This document shows positions 18,124 to 27,875 of a stretch of 64,000 bases of DNA, in pieces. A program made the position numbers and the translations under genes. How positions within the stretch are numbered: the first letter of the stretch is position 1; each line of letters begins with the position of its first letter. The notes under the pieces are model-generated. The model searched no databases and was not told the DNA's origin. It saw only the letters and a program-made list of their open reading frames with translations. Source of the DNA: Hyphomicrobiales bacterium (lineage in GTDB: Bacteria; Pseudomonadota; Alphaproteobacteria; Rhizobiales; Rhizobiaceae); assembly GCA_900471925.1 (NCBI GenBank), contig UCGV01000021.1, forward strand, positions 1 to 64,000, read 5' to 3'.

Positions 18124-18957
18124 ATGACGCTGGTCACTTTTATCATTCCTGTCCGGCATCAGGACAATGCCCGTGATTGGCACCTATTAAAGGCAAATCT
18201 CGCACAAACCATGAAGTCGATTTCCAACCAGACGAACCGCGATTGGCGGGGCGTCGTGGTCGCAAACGAGGGAGCTGACCTTCCCGACTTACCTGAAAAT
18301 TTCGTCGTGGAACGCGTTACGTTTGCGCCCAATGACATGCACGAGCTTGGCAAAGGAAGCAGAGAAGAGGTTCTTGATGCTTTCCGGGCCGACAAGGGTC
18401 GCCGTGTGTTGATGGGAATGCTTCGCGCGCGCGACAGCGAGTTCTTCATGATTTCTGATGACGATGATCTCGTGAGTGCACACATCGTGCAATATGTATC
18501 AGAGAATCGGCAAGCGAACGGATGGACAATCAATCGCGGATTCATTTGGGATAGTGGCGGCAGATTTTTGTTCGCGCACAACGATTTTAGTCATTTGTGT
18601 GGTACATCCCTCGTCATTCGCTCAGACCTGTATGATGTCCCCGCCCGTTTTGAAGACGCGTCGCTCGATTGGATCAAGTCCATGCTTGGGAGTCATGTCC
18701 GCATTGCCGGCATACTTTCAGAACGCGGTACGCCGCTTGGTGCGCTTCCGTTCCGTGGCGCCGTCTATAGGGTTGCACACGGCGGATCCCACAGCCAGGC
18801 GCCAAGCCTAATTAACAAATATTTCCTCAACCGAGAAATTCTCAAAAATCCGAAACGTCTGCTCAGCAATCTCAGCAGGCTAAGAATCCTCGACACCAAT
18901 GCGCGGCGTGAGTTTTTCGGCCAACGCCCGACACCAGTCCGGACCGGTCCCCAATGA
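18124..18957 (+). CDS. GT2-like glycosyltransferase (divergent GT-A fold)
   Basis: 277 residues from ATG 18124. MTLVTFIIPVRHQDNARDW is a GT-A opening strand, and the acidic nucleotide-binding motif FFMISDDDDLVSAHIV lies near residue 115. The usual GT2 catalytic-base ED motif is not obvious. The C-terminus is basic and may touch the membrane. The frame is open upstream to 18067, but no ribosome binding site supports that. The gene sits 75 bp after the pyruvyl transferase. Confidence 0.78.
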   Translation: MTLVTFIIPVRHQDNARDWHLLKANLAQTMKSISNQTNRDWRGVVVANEGADLPDLPENFVVERVTFAPNDMHELGKGSREEVLDAFRADKGRRVLMGMLRARDSEFFMISDDDDLVSAHIVQYVSENRQANGWTINRGFIWDSGGRFLFAHNDFSHLCGTSLVIRSDLYDVPARFEDASLDWIKSMLGSHVRIAGILSERGTPLGALPFRGAVYRVAHGGSHSQAPSLINKYFLNREILKNPKRLLSNLSRLRILDTNARREFFGQRPTPVRTGPQ

Positions 18958-19011
18958 TGATGGCAAAAGGTATGTCGGGGTCTGTTGTCCGTATCGGTGG
19001 GAGGCGCATAT

Positions 19012-19962
19012 ATGACTGATTTGGCTATCACCGTTGTTTTCTCCTCCTACAACGGAGAGAAACGATTGCGACGCATGATGGATTCGTTGACGCTGCAGGA
19101 CTTGCCACGCGACCAATGGGAAGTAGTCGCCGTCGACAATAATAGTTCGGATAGCACCGGCAAATTACTACGCAGCTATCTGGATTTTCTTCCATTAACC
19201 GTGATCTCCCAGAGCGAACCAGGCAAGTCTGTCGCCTTGAACGCGGCACTCGAGATTACGCGGGGGGCGCTCATAGTTTTGACTGACGATGATATCCGCG
19301 CTGAACCCGATTGGCTTAGCTCTTTAGCGAATTGCGCGCGCAAAAATCCCCAATTTGGGATTTTCGGCGGTAGCATCTTGCCCGAATGGGAAATTCCGCC
19401 TGGCAACCAGCCATTTCTGGACTGGATCCCGATGGGATCAACTTTTGCCATTGTCGATGGCGCCGTCAGCGGCCCTTGCGAGTCAACAAAAGTATGGGGT
19501 CCTAACACCGCTGTGCGACGAGAGGCCTTGGCAGATATTCGATATCGGGAAGATATCGGGCCGATTCCCGGCGGACATTTCGCCATGGGTGAAGACCAAG
19601 ATATAGTGATGCGACTCGCAGCACGGGGCGTTAGCGCGTATCGCTGCGCAGAAGCAGTGGTACACCATTGGATCTCGGCATCCAGCGTGAGTGAAGATTG
19701 GGTTCAAAAGAGAGGAGAACGATTGGGGTATGGTGTTCCGGCACTATTCCCGCATGACATTCCTTCCGGCCCGCGAATAGCGGGAGTACCGCTCGAAACC
19801 TGGGTCGAAAGTGCAAACTGGGCATTGCGCGCAGCTTTACTTTATCCTTTGCCACAATCGAAAAAGCGATTTTGGGCTATTTGGAAGCACTACTACATGC
19901 GGGGATACCGTGCGGGAATTCGCCGTTATTCCCCACAATCGTTACACCGGGAAGCGATTTAG
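19012..19962 (+). CDS. Glycosyltransferase family 2
   Basis: 316 residues. The start is ATG 19012 after a strong GGGAGG site. The GT-A core shows TVVFSSYNGEKRLRRMMDSL, VVAVDNNSSDSTGKLL, the metal-binding LIVLTDDDIRAEPDWL and the catalytic region FAMGEDQDIVMRLAARG. C-terminal basic and hydrophobic segments suggest membrane association. It adds one residue of the repeat unit. Sugar specificity is unknown. Confidence 0.88.
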   Translation: MTDLAITVVFSSYNGEKRLRRMMDSLTLQDLPRDQWEVVAVDNNSSDSTGKLLRSYLDFLPLTVISQSEPGKSVALNAALEITRGALIVLTDDDIRAEPDWLSSLANCARKNPQFGIFGGSILPEWEIPPGNQPFLDWIPMGSTFAIVDGAVSGPCESTKVWGPNTAVRREALADIRYREDIGPIPGGHFAMGEDQDIVMRLAARGVSAYRCAEAVVHHWISASSVSEDWVQKRGERLGYGVPALFPHDIPSGPRIAGVPLETWVESANWALRAALLYPLPQSKKRFWAIWKHYYMRGYRAGIRRYSPQSLHREAI

Positions 19963-19977
19963 CGAGGAGATTGTGAT

Positions 19978-20862
19978 TTGAAAATCTCGGTGCTGATCAA
20001 CAATTTCAACTATGGGCAGTTCTTGCGACCATGCATCGACAGCGTTCTATCGCAGAACTATCCGGACGTCGAAGTCATCGTTGTCGATGACGGATCGACG
20101 GATGATTCCAGAGAAATCCTGACCTCCTACAGAGAGCTTATCCGGCCCGTGTTAAAGCAAAACGGAGGTCAAGCGTCGAGCTTTAATGCGGGTTTTGCGG
20201 TTTCGAATGGCGATATCCTATTCCTTCTCGATGCGGACGATGCGTTTCTACCTACCAAATTGGTGAGCATCGCTGAAATTTACGCGCGCAACGACATTGA
20301 TTGGTGCTTTGACCGTGTGACGACCAACGAAAACGATACGCCTCCAACGGAGCCGCGTGTCACACTCTATGACAAGAGGGACACGCTGCGCAAAGGAGGG
20401 TTCCCCTCGCTTCCGGTACCGACATCCGGTCTAAGCTTTCGCCGTAACCTGCTGTCCCAAATCCTACCGATGTCTGTGGCAACGGATGTGGTTCTCAGCG
20501 ATAATTACATTAAGTTTGCAGCCGCCTATCTTGGTCGCGGCGCAATCGTAGAAACCCCACTGACGTTTCAGCGTATTCACGCCTCGAACCGTTATACGGG
20601 CACGAGCAGGGCAAAAACGCTTCGGCCTCGCATCATGATCGCAACTGGTCTGGAATTGGCACGCCGCTACGATGGGTTGCAGGCGCTAGGCAAAAGCCTT
20701 GTAGCTGGCGGGATTGCCGAAACGACCTCGCTTTTGAAACTCAGGGATGAAGCGCGCAACACGGTGGCCGGTGGCCCGTTCGGCAAGAATGCAGTTGCAG
20801 AAGTGGCCTTGATGGCAGCGCGCAAGCGGCTTGGAAAAATCTTGCGCAGGGGGCGGTCATGA
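19978..20862 (+). CDS. Glycosyltransferase family 2
   Basis: 294 residues, starting at TTG 19978 behind GCGAGGAG. Clear GT2 motifs are SVLINNFNYGQFLRPCIDSV, IVVDDGSTDDSREIL and the DxD-type ILFLLDADDAFLPTKL, with a helical C-terminal third. The last four bases overlap the next start (ATGA), so the two GT2 genes are coupled. Confidence 0.88.
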   Translation: MKISVLINNFNYGQFLRPCIDSVLSQNYPDVEVIVVDDGSTDDSREILTSYRELIRPVLKQNGGQASSFNAGFAVSNGDILFLLDADDAFLPTKLVSIAEIYARNDIDWCFDRVTTNENDTPPTEPRVTLYDKRDTLRKGGFPSLPVPTSGLSFRRNLLSQILPMSVATDVVLSDNYIKFAAAYLGRGAIVETPLTFQRIHASNRYTGTSRAKTLRPRIMIATGLELARRYDGLQALGKSLVAGGIAETTSLLKLRDEARNTVAGGPFGKNAVAEVALMAARKRLGKILRRGRS

Positions 20863-21836
20863 GCCAGCAGAACAATTTCTCACAAATCTCAGCTGAGGCG
20901 ACCAGCAAGAAACCGTTGAACATTGCTGTCGGTGTTCTGACCTACCGGCGACCCGATGGCATCGCCAAACTGCTCGACGTCATGACGCGACAGATCCATC
21001 ACCCTGCTCGTCCATATCATTTCACCATGGTGATTGTCGACAATGATGCGACTGGCAGCGCGCGAACCACGGTAGAAGGTTTTAGTCAAACTGGTGCATA
21101 TGACCTGCTCTATATCATCGAACCGAACCAGGGCATTCCCTTCGCGCGCAATCGCGCTATGGATTCGGCCCCCCACGGCACCGATCTCTTCTGCTTCCTC
21201 GACGATGACGAATGGCCAGTCGACGGTTGGCTCGATGCGATGCTGGAGACCCGCGAGAAAAATGATGGCGATTGTGTCTATGGTCCGGTTCAGCCCGTCT
21301 ATCCCGAAAATCCGCCGGAATATTTCATCAAGGCTCGGGTCTTCGAACGCAAGAAGAACCTAGATGGCCAACGTATCAATTACGCGGCCTCCAACAATGT
21401 CATGTTTGATTATCCCTTGATCCGCTCATGGAACCTGCGTTTCGAAGAGAAGATGCGCTATACAGGCGGAACGGACTACCTATTCTTCAATCAGGCGATC
21501 CGTCGTGGGATGAACGTTTTCTGGGCCGATAAGGCACTCGTCTATGATATCGTTCCGGCAAGCAGAATGACTTGGAAATGGGTGTTACAGCGACAGTATA
21601 GGCTCGGCAACACCTTCGCGGTCAGCGAGATCCTGCACGGTAACTTCAAGCGCCGAATCTACCGGGCAGCCTATGGTGCAACGCGAGTCGCGCTTGGACT
21701 GGCCATGCTTCCGACAATTCTGGTGTCACCTTATTGGGGCATGCGCGCTCTTACCCATGTTTTGCGGGGTGCAGGCATGGTGAACGGCATTCTTGGTCAC
21801 GCCTACCAAGAATATAAACCCAACGCCGCTCCCTAG
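20859..21836 (+). CDS. Glycosyltransferase family 2, ExoM/PssC-like
   Basis: 325 residues. The motifs AVGVLTYRRPDGIAKLLDVM, VDNDATGSARTTVE, PNQGIPFARNRAMDS and CFLDDDEWPVDGWL are those of the ExoM/PssC branch of GT2. The ATG overlaps the previous stop. A hydrophobic C-terminal segment (VALGLAMLPTILVSPYWGM) indicates membrane attachment. It is followed after 254 bp by the PssD/PssE pair; in R. leguminosarum pssC lies next to pssD and pssE and encodes a glucuronosyltransferase, so a uronate transfer role is plausible but unproven. Confidence 0.87.
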   Translation: MSQQNNFSQISAEATSKKPLNIAVGVLTYRRPDGIAKLLDVMTRQIHHPARPYHFTMVIVDNDATGSARTTVEGFSQTGAYDLLYIIEPNQGIPFARNRAMDSAPHGTDLFCFLDDDEWPVDGWLDAMLETREKNDGDCVYGPVQPVYPENPPEYFIKARVFERKKNLDGQRINYAASNNVMFDYPLIRSWNLRFEEKMRYTGGTDYLFFNQAIRRGMNVFWADKALVYDIVPASRMTWKWVLQRQYRLGNTFAVSEILHGNFKRRIYRAAYGATRVALGLAMLPTILVSPYWGMRALTHVLRGAGMVNGILGHAYQEYKPNAAP

Positions 21837-22090
21837 CCATGTTTGGGTAGATTGTTCCCGAATCGAGTGCTTCAAGAGCTGCGTTCCGGACGGAGAGGTT
21901 TGCGTGCCATTGTAAGATTTATAAGTTCGTGAGGTCAAACCATTGTATCAAATCAAGAGTTCTTAGATGATCATGAGCTTCGACCGGCCGATCTGCGGTG
22001 TTACCATCTCATGGATTGGTCGCAATGGCGGCAATGGATCGATGAAGATGTTCTAGGCCCTTGTTGGTCAAATATAGGAGACGCCTGCTG

Positions 22091-22549
22091 ATGGCTGGGA
22101 AAAAACTGAAAGTTCTCGCCGCCTCCTCTGGAGGAGGGCACTGGGAGCAACTGATGGCCATGCGCGGCGCATTCGAAGGCTGTGATATTGTCTTCGCGAC
22201 GACCATCCCAGGCTTGCTTTCCAAATATGAAATTCGTGATGGTTTGATCCTTCCCGACTGCAGTCGCGATTCAATAACGATGTCGATCCGATGCTTTTTC
22301 AGCGCGTTCTATGTCGTTATCAAACATAGGCCAGATGTCATCATTTCGACAGGCGCGGCGCCCGGGCTATTTTGCCTGCTGGCGGGTAAGCTTACGGGCA
22401 AGCGTACAATTTGGATCGATAGCGTCGCCAATGTCGAGAAACTCTCTCTGTCTGGGAAACTGGCCGGCCACATCGCAACACTGTGGTTGACCCAGTGGCA
22501 ACATTTATCAAGGCCGGATGGCCCCCATTATGCAGGAGCCGTCCTTTGA
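22091..22549 (+). CDS. pssD: PssD-like glycosyltransferase subunit (Alg14 family)
   Basis: 152 residues from ATG 22091, with GGAG 10 bp upstream. KVLAASSGGGHWEQLMAMRG is the Alg14/PssD opening and IISTGAAPGLFCLLAGKLTG the conserved second loop. Alg14-type proteins anchor the catalytic Alg13-type partner, which follows immediately (TTGA overlap). In R. leguminosarum the PssD-PssE pair transfers glucuronic acid beta-1,4 onto lipid-linked glucose. The gap 21837-22090 before it holds nothing recognisable. Confidence 0.9.
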   Translation: MAGKKLKVLAASSGGGHWEQLMAMRGAFEGCDIVFATTIPGLLSKYEIRDGLILPDCSRDSITMSIRCFFSAFYVVIKHRPDVIISTGAAPGLFCLLAGKLTGKRTIWIDSVANVEKLSLSGKLAGHIATLWLTQWQHLSRPDGPHYAGAVL

Positions 22550-23022
22550 TCCTTGTCACAGTCGGAACACAGCTGCCATTTGATCGCCTCATAAAGGCAG
22601 TCGACGCTTTCGCGACGGACCTGACGAAACCGGCAGTCGCGCAAATCGGAAGAGGTAACTACACGCCGCAGAATATGAAATGGATCAAGAATATCGAGCC
22701 GGTTGACTTCGACAGAATGTTCCACGAGGCAAGCGTCATCGTCTCGCATGCGGGCATAGGGACAGTTCTCACCGCAAAGAGGTTCGGGAAGCCGATCATT
22801 CTCGTCCCTCGGCAGGCATCTCTAGGCGAGCATCGCAATGATCACCAACTTGCGACGGTCAGCCAACTCGCAGGCCGACCTGGCATCTACGTCGCCAATA
22901 ACGACGAAGAACTCAAAACCTATCTCCTCAGCGATCTCACTAGCCCCAACCAAGACGATACAAGCGAAGCCGGGCGGAATTCGCTTGTCAACTATCTCAA
23001 AGGTTATCTCGCTACTGTCTGA
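22546..23022 (+). CDS. pssE: PssE-like glycosyltransferase catalytic subunit (Alg13 family)
   Basis: 158 residues. MILVTVGTQLPFDRLIKAVD is the Alg13/PssE N-terminus and ASVIVSHAGIGTVLTAKRFG followed by KPIILVPRQASLGEHRNDHQ is the GT28-type UDP-sugar binding region. The start is TTG 22546, overlapping the PssD stop, with AGGAG at 22534-22538; the frame is open further upstream but only inside pssD. The UDP-glucose dehydrogenase at 49.9 kb could provide its UDP-glucuronate. Confidence 0.9.
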   Translation: MILVTVGTQLPFDRLIKAVDAFATDLTKPAVAQIGRGNYTPQNMKWIKNIEPVDFDRMFHEASVIVSHAGIGTVLTAKRFGKPIILVPRQASLGEHRNDHQLATVSQLAGRPGIYVANNDEELKTYLLSDLTSPNQDDTSEAGRNSLVNYLKGYLATV

Positions 23023-23177
23023 AGGCCGACGTTCGATCGGCCGGTCATTCAACCGCAGCCATTCTGAAGCGCTTACATGCCAGAACGGCCGCGCAAGGGG
23101 CGGCGCCGGACTATGAACTCCGACCATGCCCTCGCCTCGCCCATCATGGGACGACAATAGTGCCGAATGGAGATCCG

Positions 23178-24323
23178 ATGCTCCCGATCTTGCGGAAGAA
23201 AGTGCACGGCGATTCCCTACGGGGACAAATTATTGACGGCGCTCCGGATATCGGCGTCGCCTATCAGGTGTTCTCCGATACCGTGGTGGAGGACATCATC
23301 GTCAAACATTCACCTCGTGGTTTTAAATTTCATAACGGTAAGAACCTCATCGTCAGGCGCTGCGAGACTGACAATGTCAAGGGCGACGGCATCTATCTGA
23401 CGAAGACATCGAATGTCTTGCTTGAGAACAATCGCATCGGCGAAGCACCCGGCGAGGGAGCCGACTGCTGCCAGTTCGCTTATCAAAATAATGACACTAA
23501 TATCAGCACAGATGTGGTGATCCGGGGAAACCTGTTCCTCCAGTCGCCCACTAGTACATCAAACAAGGGTGCTCTGGTTTGCGATAAGACCCGCAATTAC
23601 CTCGTCGAGTACAACTTCATCGGGGGTAAAAATTTCTCCTTCTCGTCGATTGGAGACGGGGCCGTTGTTCGCAGCAACGTCATGCGTGATGGCAGGATGA
23701 ACGATTATTCGTTCGGGTATGGCGTTGGCGATAAGGCAGATCATGTAGGCCACCATGTCTACGACAACTTTATCGAGAATACCAACCGCGGGATAAGCCT
23801 CAGCGGGTTCGAGGATCAGCAACTGGCGTTTCGCAGAGACATCGACATCCACGACAACGTGATCAGCGGATGCGATATTGGTTTCTTTGCTAATCGGCCT
23901 TGGTCTGGGAGCTTTCGGCGGAACATCTTCCTGCAGTGCAAGCAGGATATTGTTCTAAAAGGCAACGGCAAGGGAACCACCGGAAAAATCGATGACAACT
24001 ACGTCAACGACGGCAGTTTCCTCAATATTTCCCCGCCGCCGCTTCGCTTCAAACCTGACGGCAAAGCATCCGTTGCATCGGGGGAATGGACATCCGAACC
24101 AGATGAAATCCGAATCCAATGGCGTGACAAGGGCATCGACATCCCGGGCGCCAATCGCCCCTCCATTGCGGTCGAACCCGGTATGGAATTGTCATGCGTC
24201 TTATTGGCTCGGAAGGATCGGAATTGGATGCTGGCGATCGCGGAAACAGCCTACGGCGAATTTACGCCGCGCGCGTGGCAGGAGCGAAAGCTCCCCTGGC
24301 AGAGGAGATATCTGTTGATCTAG
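23178..24323 (+). CDS. Divergent right-handed beta-helix protein of the EPS operon
   Basis: 381 residues from ATG 23178 (GGAGAT upstream; GTG at 23160 is an alternative). Helix-turn repeats run from about residue 30 to 300, for example KNLIVRRCETDNVKGDGIYL, SNVLLENNRIGEAPGEGAD and DIDIHDNVISGCDIGFFANR. The pattern, including a G-x-GVGDKA turn, aligns with the two PlyA-like paralogues (5076-6518 and 32246-33859), but the protein lacks their MxVYYVNS opening and has a different 90-residue C-terminal part. No signal peptide is visible. Probable EPS-active lyase or hydrolase; type I secretion is possible but unproven. Confidence 0.75.
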   Translation: MLPILRKKVHGDSLRGQIIDGAPDIGVAYQVFSDTVVEDIIVKHSPRGFKFHNGKNLIVRRCETDNVKGDGIYLTKTSNVLLENNRIGEAPGEGADCCQFAYQNNDTNISTDVVIRGNLFLQSPTSTSNKGALVCDKTRNYLVEYNFIGGKNFSFSSIGDGAVVRSNVMRDGRMNDYSFGYGVGDKADHVGHHVYDNFIENTNRGISLSGFEDQQLAFRRDIDIHDNVISGCDIGFFANRPWSGSFRRNIFLQCKQDIVLKGNGKGTTGKIDDNYVNDGSFLNISPPPLRFKPDGKASVASGEWTSEPDEIRIQWRDKGIDIPGANRPSIAVEPGMELSCVLLARKDRNWMLAIAETAYGEFTPRAWQERKLPWQRRYLLI

Positions 24324-24340
24324 CCGGCTTGCATCCAAGG

Positions 24341-25453
24341 TCAGGATCGACGCCATTTGAGCCATCTCAGTCCACCGTTGTTTTTGCCAATCGCCTTGCG
24401 GACGGGCTCGTCGTACAGCCGGGTTGCGACGATTGCCAACACCACGATGACCGGGAGAATGATCGCAAAGATCGCCCAGGGGGTCGGTTGTCCTAATCCG
24501 GCAGCTTTCCAGGCTCCCAACAGCAGACCCAAAACGGGCACATGAATTGCGTAGAGCGCGTAGGACGCCTCACCAGCAATAAGAAGTGGTTGCCGCAAAA
24601 TCCCATCGAATTTGGCGACATATAGTACAATCACCGCAATCGGAAATAGCGCAGTAATGACGATCAGGTCCTTTGCGCCGATGAAGGCGACAGGTGCTTG
24701 ACAAACAAGGCAGACAGTCGCCACGACGAGGACCGTCACCGCAGTGGCCGTTCCGATGGCAGGAGGGCAGAGCCGCTCACGGTAGCGATACATCAAAATG
24801 CCCAGGGTGAAGGAAAAAAGAACGCGAGGGAACCCAGACAGCAAGGCACCGTCAAGTGGAATAAGGTCAGCACTTCCATGTGTCAGGGTTTGTGCAGCCA
24901 ACCAAATCCACGACACAAATAGAGTTATGGCCAGCACGCCACTGGATAGCATTCTAGCCGCATAACCATAAATTAGGTTGATCACGATTTCTAAAAACAA
25001 GGACCATGAGGGACCGTTGAAGGGAAAAAGATTTGGCGCCTTGAGGGATGCTCCGGCGGCCGCCGGCAGGAAGAACATCGCAGCAATCAAAGAAGTGCCA
25101 AACAGCATCGGGTCGATCTGCTGATTTCTACTGATCGACATGCCTGCATATGCAAGCACGCCCAACAACAATCCAAGCAAATACAAAGGATATAGGCGTA
25201 CCAGGCGTTTGATGGCAAAATCATTGGCAGAGAGCGAATCCTCTTGAATGAGCTTCCTCTCATACGCGTGGCCTATCACGAAGCCGCTGAGACAAAAAAA
25301 CAGGTCGACGGCGAGATAGGCGGCAGGCGCAGCATCAAATCCAACAAATCCCTCAGTGTGATGCACCGCCACGCAAATGGCGGCCAGTCCACGAATCCCA
25401 TCGAGGCCAACAAGTCTGCGATTATCGGATCTCATGATTTCAACCTGACGCAT
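24341..25453 (-). CDS. Acyltransferase family 3 (integral membrane O-acyltransferase)
   Basis: About 370 residues with roughly ten membrane helices. It opens with RRLVGLDGIRGLAAICVAVH, whose final H is the conserved catalytic-site histidine of acyltransferase-3 proteins, followed by LAVDLFFCLSGFVIGHAYER. It transfers acetyl or other short acyl groups across the membrane to a polysaccharide. ATG at 25453 overlaps the polymerase gene by 14 bp; ATG at 25435 is an equally possible start. It is in an operon with a Wzy polymerase and SGNH hydrolase upstream, a common acyl-decoration grouping. Paralogue at 57430-58503. Confidence 0.88.
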   Translation of the reverse strand: MRQVEIMRSDNRRLVGLDGIRGLAAICVAVHHTEGFVGFDAAPAAYLAVDLFFCLSGFVIGHAYERKLIQEDSLSANDFAIKRLVRLYPLYLLGLLLGVLAYAGMSISRNQQIDPMLFGTSLIAAMFFLPAAAGASLKAPNLFPFNGPSWSLFLEIVINLIYGYAARMLSSGVLAITLFVSWIWLAAQTLTHGSADLIPLDGALLSGFPRVLFSFTLGILMYRYRERLCPPAIGTATAVTVLVVATVCLVCQAPVAFIGAKDLIVITALFPIAVIVLYVAKFDGILRQPLLIAGEASYALYAIHVPVLGLLLGAWKAAGLGQPTPWAIFAIILPVIVVLAIVATRLYDEPVRKAIGKNNGGLRWLKWRRS

Positions 25454-26795
25454 GTTGTTTTCCAATCTGAGTCGGCTTGCGGAAGCGAGAAGCGAATTCC
25501 GGGCCAAGGCCAGAAAGTGCGATTACGGTGTGGGGCCACAGGATAAAGGGCGCCAACATCATGCCGGCTTCGGTGAACGCACCAATCAAGATCAGGAGGA
25601 TAATGACAATCTCCTTTCGTCTAGCAATGGCGACCAGCTGATTTGCCGGGGATGACGTCATCTTTCCGAGGAGGCGCGTCACGACAAATGACGTCCAAAT
25701 TACGGTTGCAGGGATGCCCATATTCAGCGCCAACTCGATGTACGTGTTGTGCGTGGATTGAGCGTCCCAGGTAAGACGAACATATTGCTCCATGATTTCA
25801 GGTTGACGGAACAACGCAAATCCCCAACCCGAAAGTGGGCGCTCAGAGATCAGGGGCAGCAACTGTTCCCAAACATTCGTTCGTCCACTGAGCGTAAGGT
25901 CCTTGCCGAATGACTCGGCAACCGCCTGAGCCACGCCCATCAGAGCGACAGAGACGAGAAAGCCCAATAGTGCGAAGCCAAGTAGAACGACAAAGGACCT
26001 GAAAAGTCGGCCGGGAAACCGCTGAACGACATTCATACCATAGAATACCGCCACTCCAATCGAAAGGAGGACGACCGCCGTCGAGGATTTCGCCAGGACA
26101 ATGAGAATGAGGTACAGCAACATTGCTGTCCACCGTAGTAGATCGAAGTAGCGTAGGCGCGGTCCGCTTTTAAATGGAAGAAGCAGGATAAAATTCGTAG
26201 TCGAAAATTGACCGAGCATGTTCTTATGGTAGAACGCGCCTTTCACCATCCCAGCATAACTACCTCGCATAACCGCAAATTGCGGAAATGCAGCCGTGTA
26301 AAGGATGTTTATGAAAGCCGCCGCGATCGCAAATTTCGCCAAACCTTCAAATGTCTCAACCGATCCGTAACGAGCTCTGTAAAAAATCGGTCCGACTGTC
26401 AGCAATGCGACAGCCAAAAACGATCGAAGCGAAGATCCCACGTTGACCGATAAAGAAATGGAAAGAAAGACACATAAACAAACGATGCCGAGGAGTGGCG
26501 AAGCGCTGCGAATTAGTGCGATAATGCGCTTGGGCTCCAATATGCAATAAAGGCAAATAAGCGGAATGAGCGACATGAGTAACACGCGCATAGGAGCAGG
26601 ATCTTTACCGACACCCTCTTCAAAATTGGCCGGCAGACCGTACCACATACCGGTCGCCCTCCAGAGGGAGATGTAAAATATCGCCGAAAGCACTATCCGA
26701 ATGAAGGTTTCACGCCTTATGCGATAGTGAGGTTGAGCCCTTAGTTTCGGTCGTTGAAGGCCAATTTGTTGGTAGCTGTCGAATGAGGTACTCAT
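25440..26795 (-). CDS. O-antigen ligase/polymerase family protein (Wzy-like)
   Basis: 451-residue polytopic membrane protein. About ten hydrophobic segments surround a large periplasmic loop with FGKDLTLSGRTNVWEQLLPL and HNTYIELALNMGIPATVIWT, which match the Wzy_C/O-antigen ligase signature (SGRTxxW and HNxYLxxxxxxG). ATG 26795 follows GGAGTG. It probably polymerises the flipped repeat units. A second polymerase-family protein exists at 40610-42070, so which acts on this EPS is open. Confidence 0.88.
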   Translation of the reverse strand: MSTSFDSYQQIGLQRPKLRAQPHYRIRRETFIRIVLSAIFYISLWRATGMWYGLPANFEEGVGKDPAPMRVLLMSLIPLICLYCILEPKRIIALIRSASPLLGIVCLCVFLSISLSVNVGSSLRSFLAVALLTVGPIFYRARYGSVETFEGLAKFAIAAAFINILYTAAFPQFAVMRGSYAGMVKGAFYHKNMLGQFSTTNFILLLPFKSGPRLRYFDLLRWTAMLLYLILIVLAKSSTAVVLLSIGVAVFYGMNVVQRFPGRLFRSFVVLLGFALLGFLVSVALMGVAQAVAESFGKDLTLSGRTNVWEQLLPLISERPLSGWGFALFRQPEIMEQYVRLTWDAQSTHNTYIELALNMGIPATVIWTSFVVTRLLGKMTSSPANQLVAIARRKEIVIILLILIGAFTEAGMMLAPFILWPHTVIALSGLGPEFASRFRKPTQIGKQHASG

Positions 26796-26834
26796 GACAC
26801 TCCGCTTTATTCACTGGAATCAGCCCTGGCCCAT

Positions 26835-27569
26835 TCACGGCTGTAGGCCTGCCTCGGTGAGAGCCCCCCTGATCAGATTGTAAGCCCCTTCATTGAGATG
26901 AAGTCTGTCAGGTTTGTAGTTCGAACACTCTTTAACGCTTGGTTTGCCGCACCGCAACATATCATCATTGAATTGAACGTAGGTGACATTTGGCAACCCG
27001 AACATTAACGATGCCGCCATATGATTGGCTGAAGTGCGGATATCCTCATATGAAGCGTAGCGCTTCCCACGAGGGGGAATAGACAATACGTAAATATGAG
27101 CGGTCGGCCATAAAAATTGTGTCTTATTGACCACGGCCACGATCCCTGCGGCTACAGTACATGGCGCGGTATCTTTGCCGAGATTGTTGGTCCCGATAAG
27201 AATGACCACATCCGTTGGATAAAAATTTGGGAGGTCTAGATTTTCCAGTCGATATAGTGTGTTTTGCGTGGTGTCTCCGGCGACCCCAAGGTTCATTACA
27301 TGCCGGCTACCAAAACTCTCCTCAATCCATGGCTGCCAGAGTTCGATCAGCGAATCCCCGACAAGCGCTAGACTGTACTGGGACGACTTGTCGCGATATG
27401 TGGGCAGCGAGCGATCATATCTTTTACTCGCGGTTTTCTGCTGGGCGGAGCTGGCTGTCATCGCTGCCGGCTCCGCACACGTCTGGCCTAAAGACGCAGT
27501 CGCCGTACAGACGGTTATAAGAGAAGTGAGGGCGATGTTGAGGGCTGAGTTGACGAGAAGTCTGAACAT
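26835..27569 (-). CDS. Secreted SGNH/GDSL hydrolase
   Basis: 244 residues with an N-terminal signal peptide (cleavage near ASLGQ, residue 29). All four SGNH blocks are visible: LALVGDSLIELW (Ser), NLGVAGDTTQ (Gly), ILIGTNNLG (Asn) and DRLHLNEGAY (Asp-x-x-His). This makes it a probable acetylesterase acting in the periplasm on EPS. It lies 39 bp upstream of the Wzy gene and is likely co-transcribed with it and the acyltransferase. Confidence 0.87.
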   Translation of the reverse strand: MFRLLVNSALNIALTSLITVCTATASLGQTCAEPAAMTASSAQQKTASKRYDRSLPTYRDKSSQYSLALVGDSLIELWQPWIEESFGSRHVMNLGVAGDTTQNTLYRLENLDLPNFYPTDVVILIGTNNLGKDTAPCTVAAGIVAVVNKTQFLWPTAHIYVLSIPPRGKRYASYEDIRTSANHMAASLMFGLPNVTYVQFNDDMLRCGKPSVKECSNYKPDRLHLNEGAYNLIRGALTEAGLQP

Positions 27570-27875
27570 GCGGATACCTTATCTGACGACTCCGGTCATA
27601 TCTACCGAGAAGGTTATTTGGTTTGGCAAGCTACAAGCCATCCGGCCGGCATTTTGTGAACTTCCGACATTCATAAAAGATCTACAGGGCATAAGGATCA
27701 GGTGTACTCCATCTTAGGAGATTACCATTTGCACGGGGCGGCGTTCGACGTGGTCGCCCTCATATTCTCGGTCAGCACAAGCTCGATATTTCGCAACCAA
27801 GACAACATTGGAAGCGGTATCGTCCGTGAATCCGACGAGCCCGATCCATGCACCATTTTTGGCGATTTAAAAAAC
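27570..27875. other. Intergenic 306 bp between the two SGNH hydrolase genes
   Basis: No supported gene. It presumably holds the promoter of the downstream SGNH gene (start 27569, minus strand). No strong hairpin was seen. Confidence 0.35.
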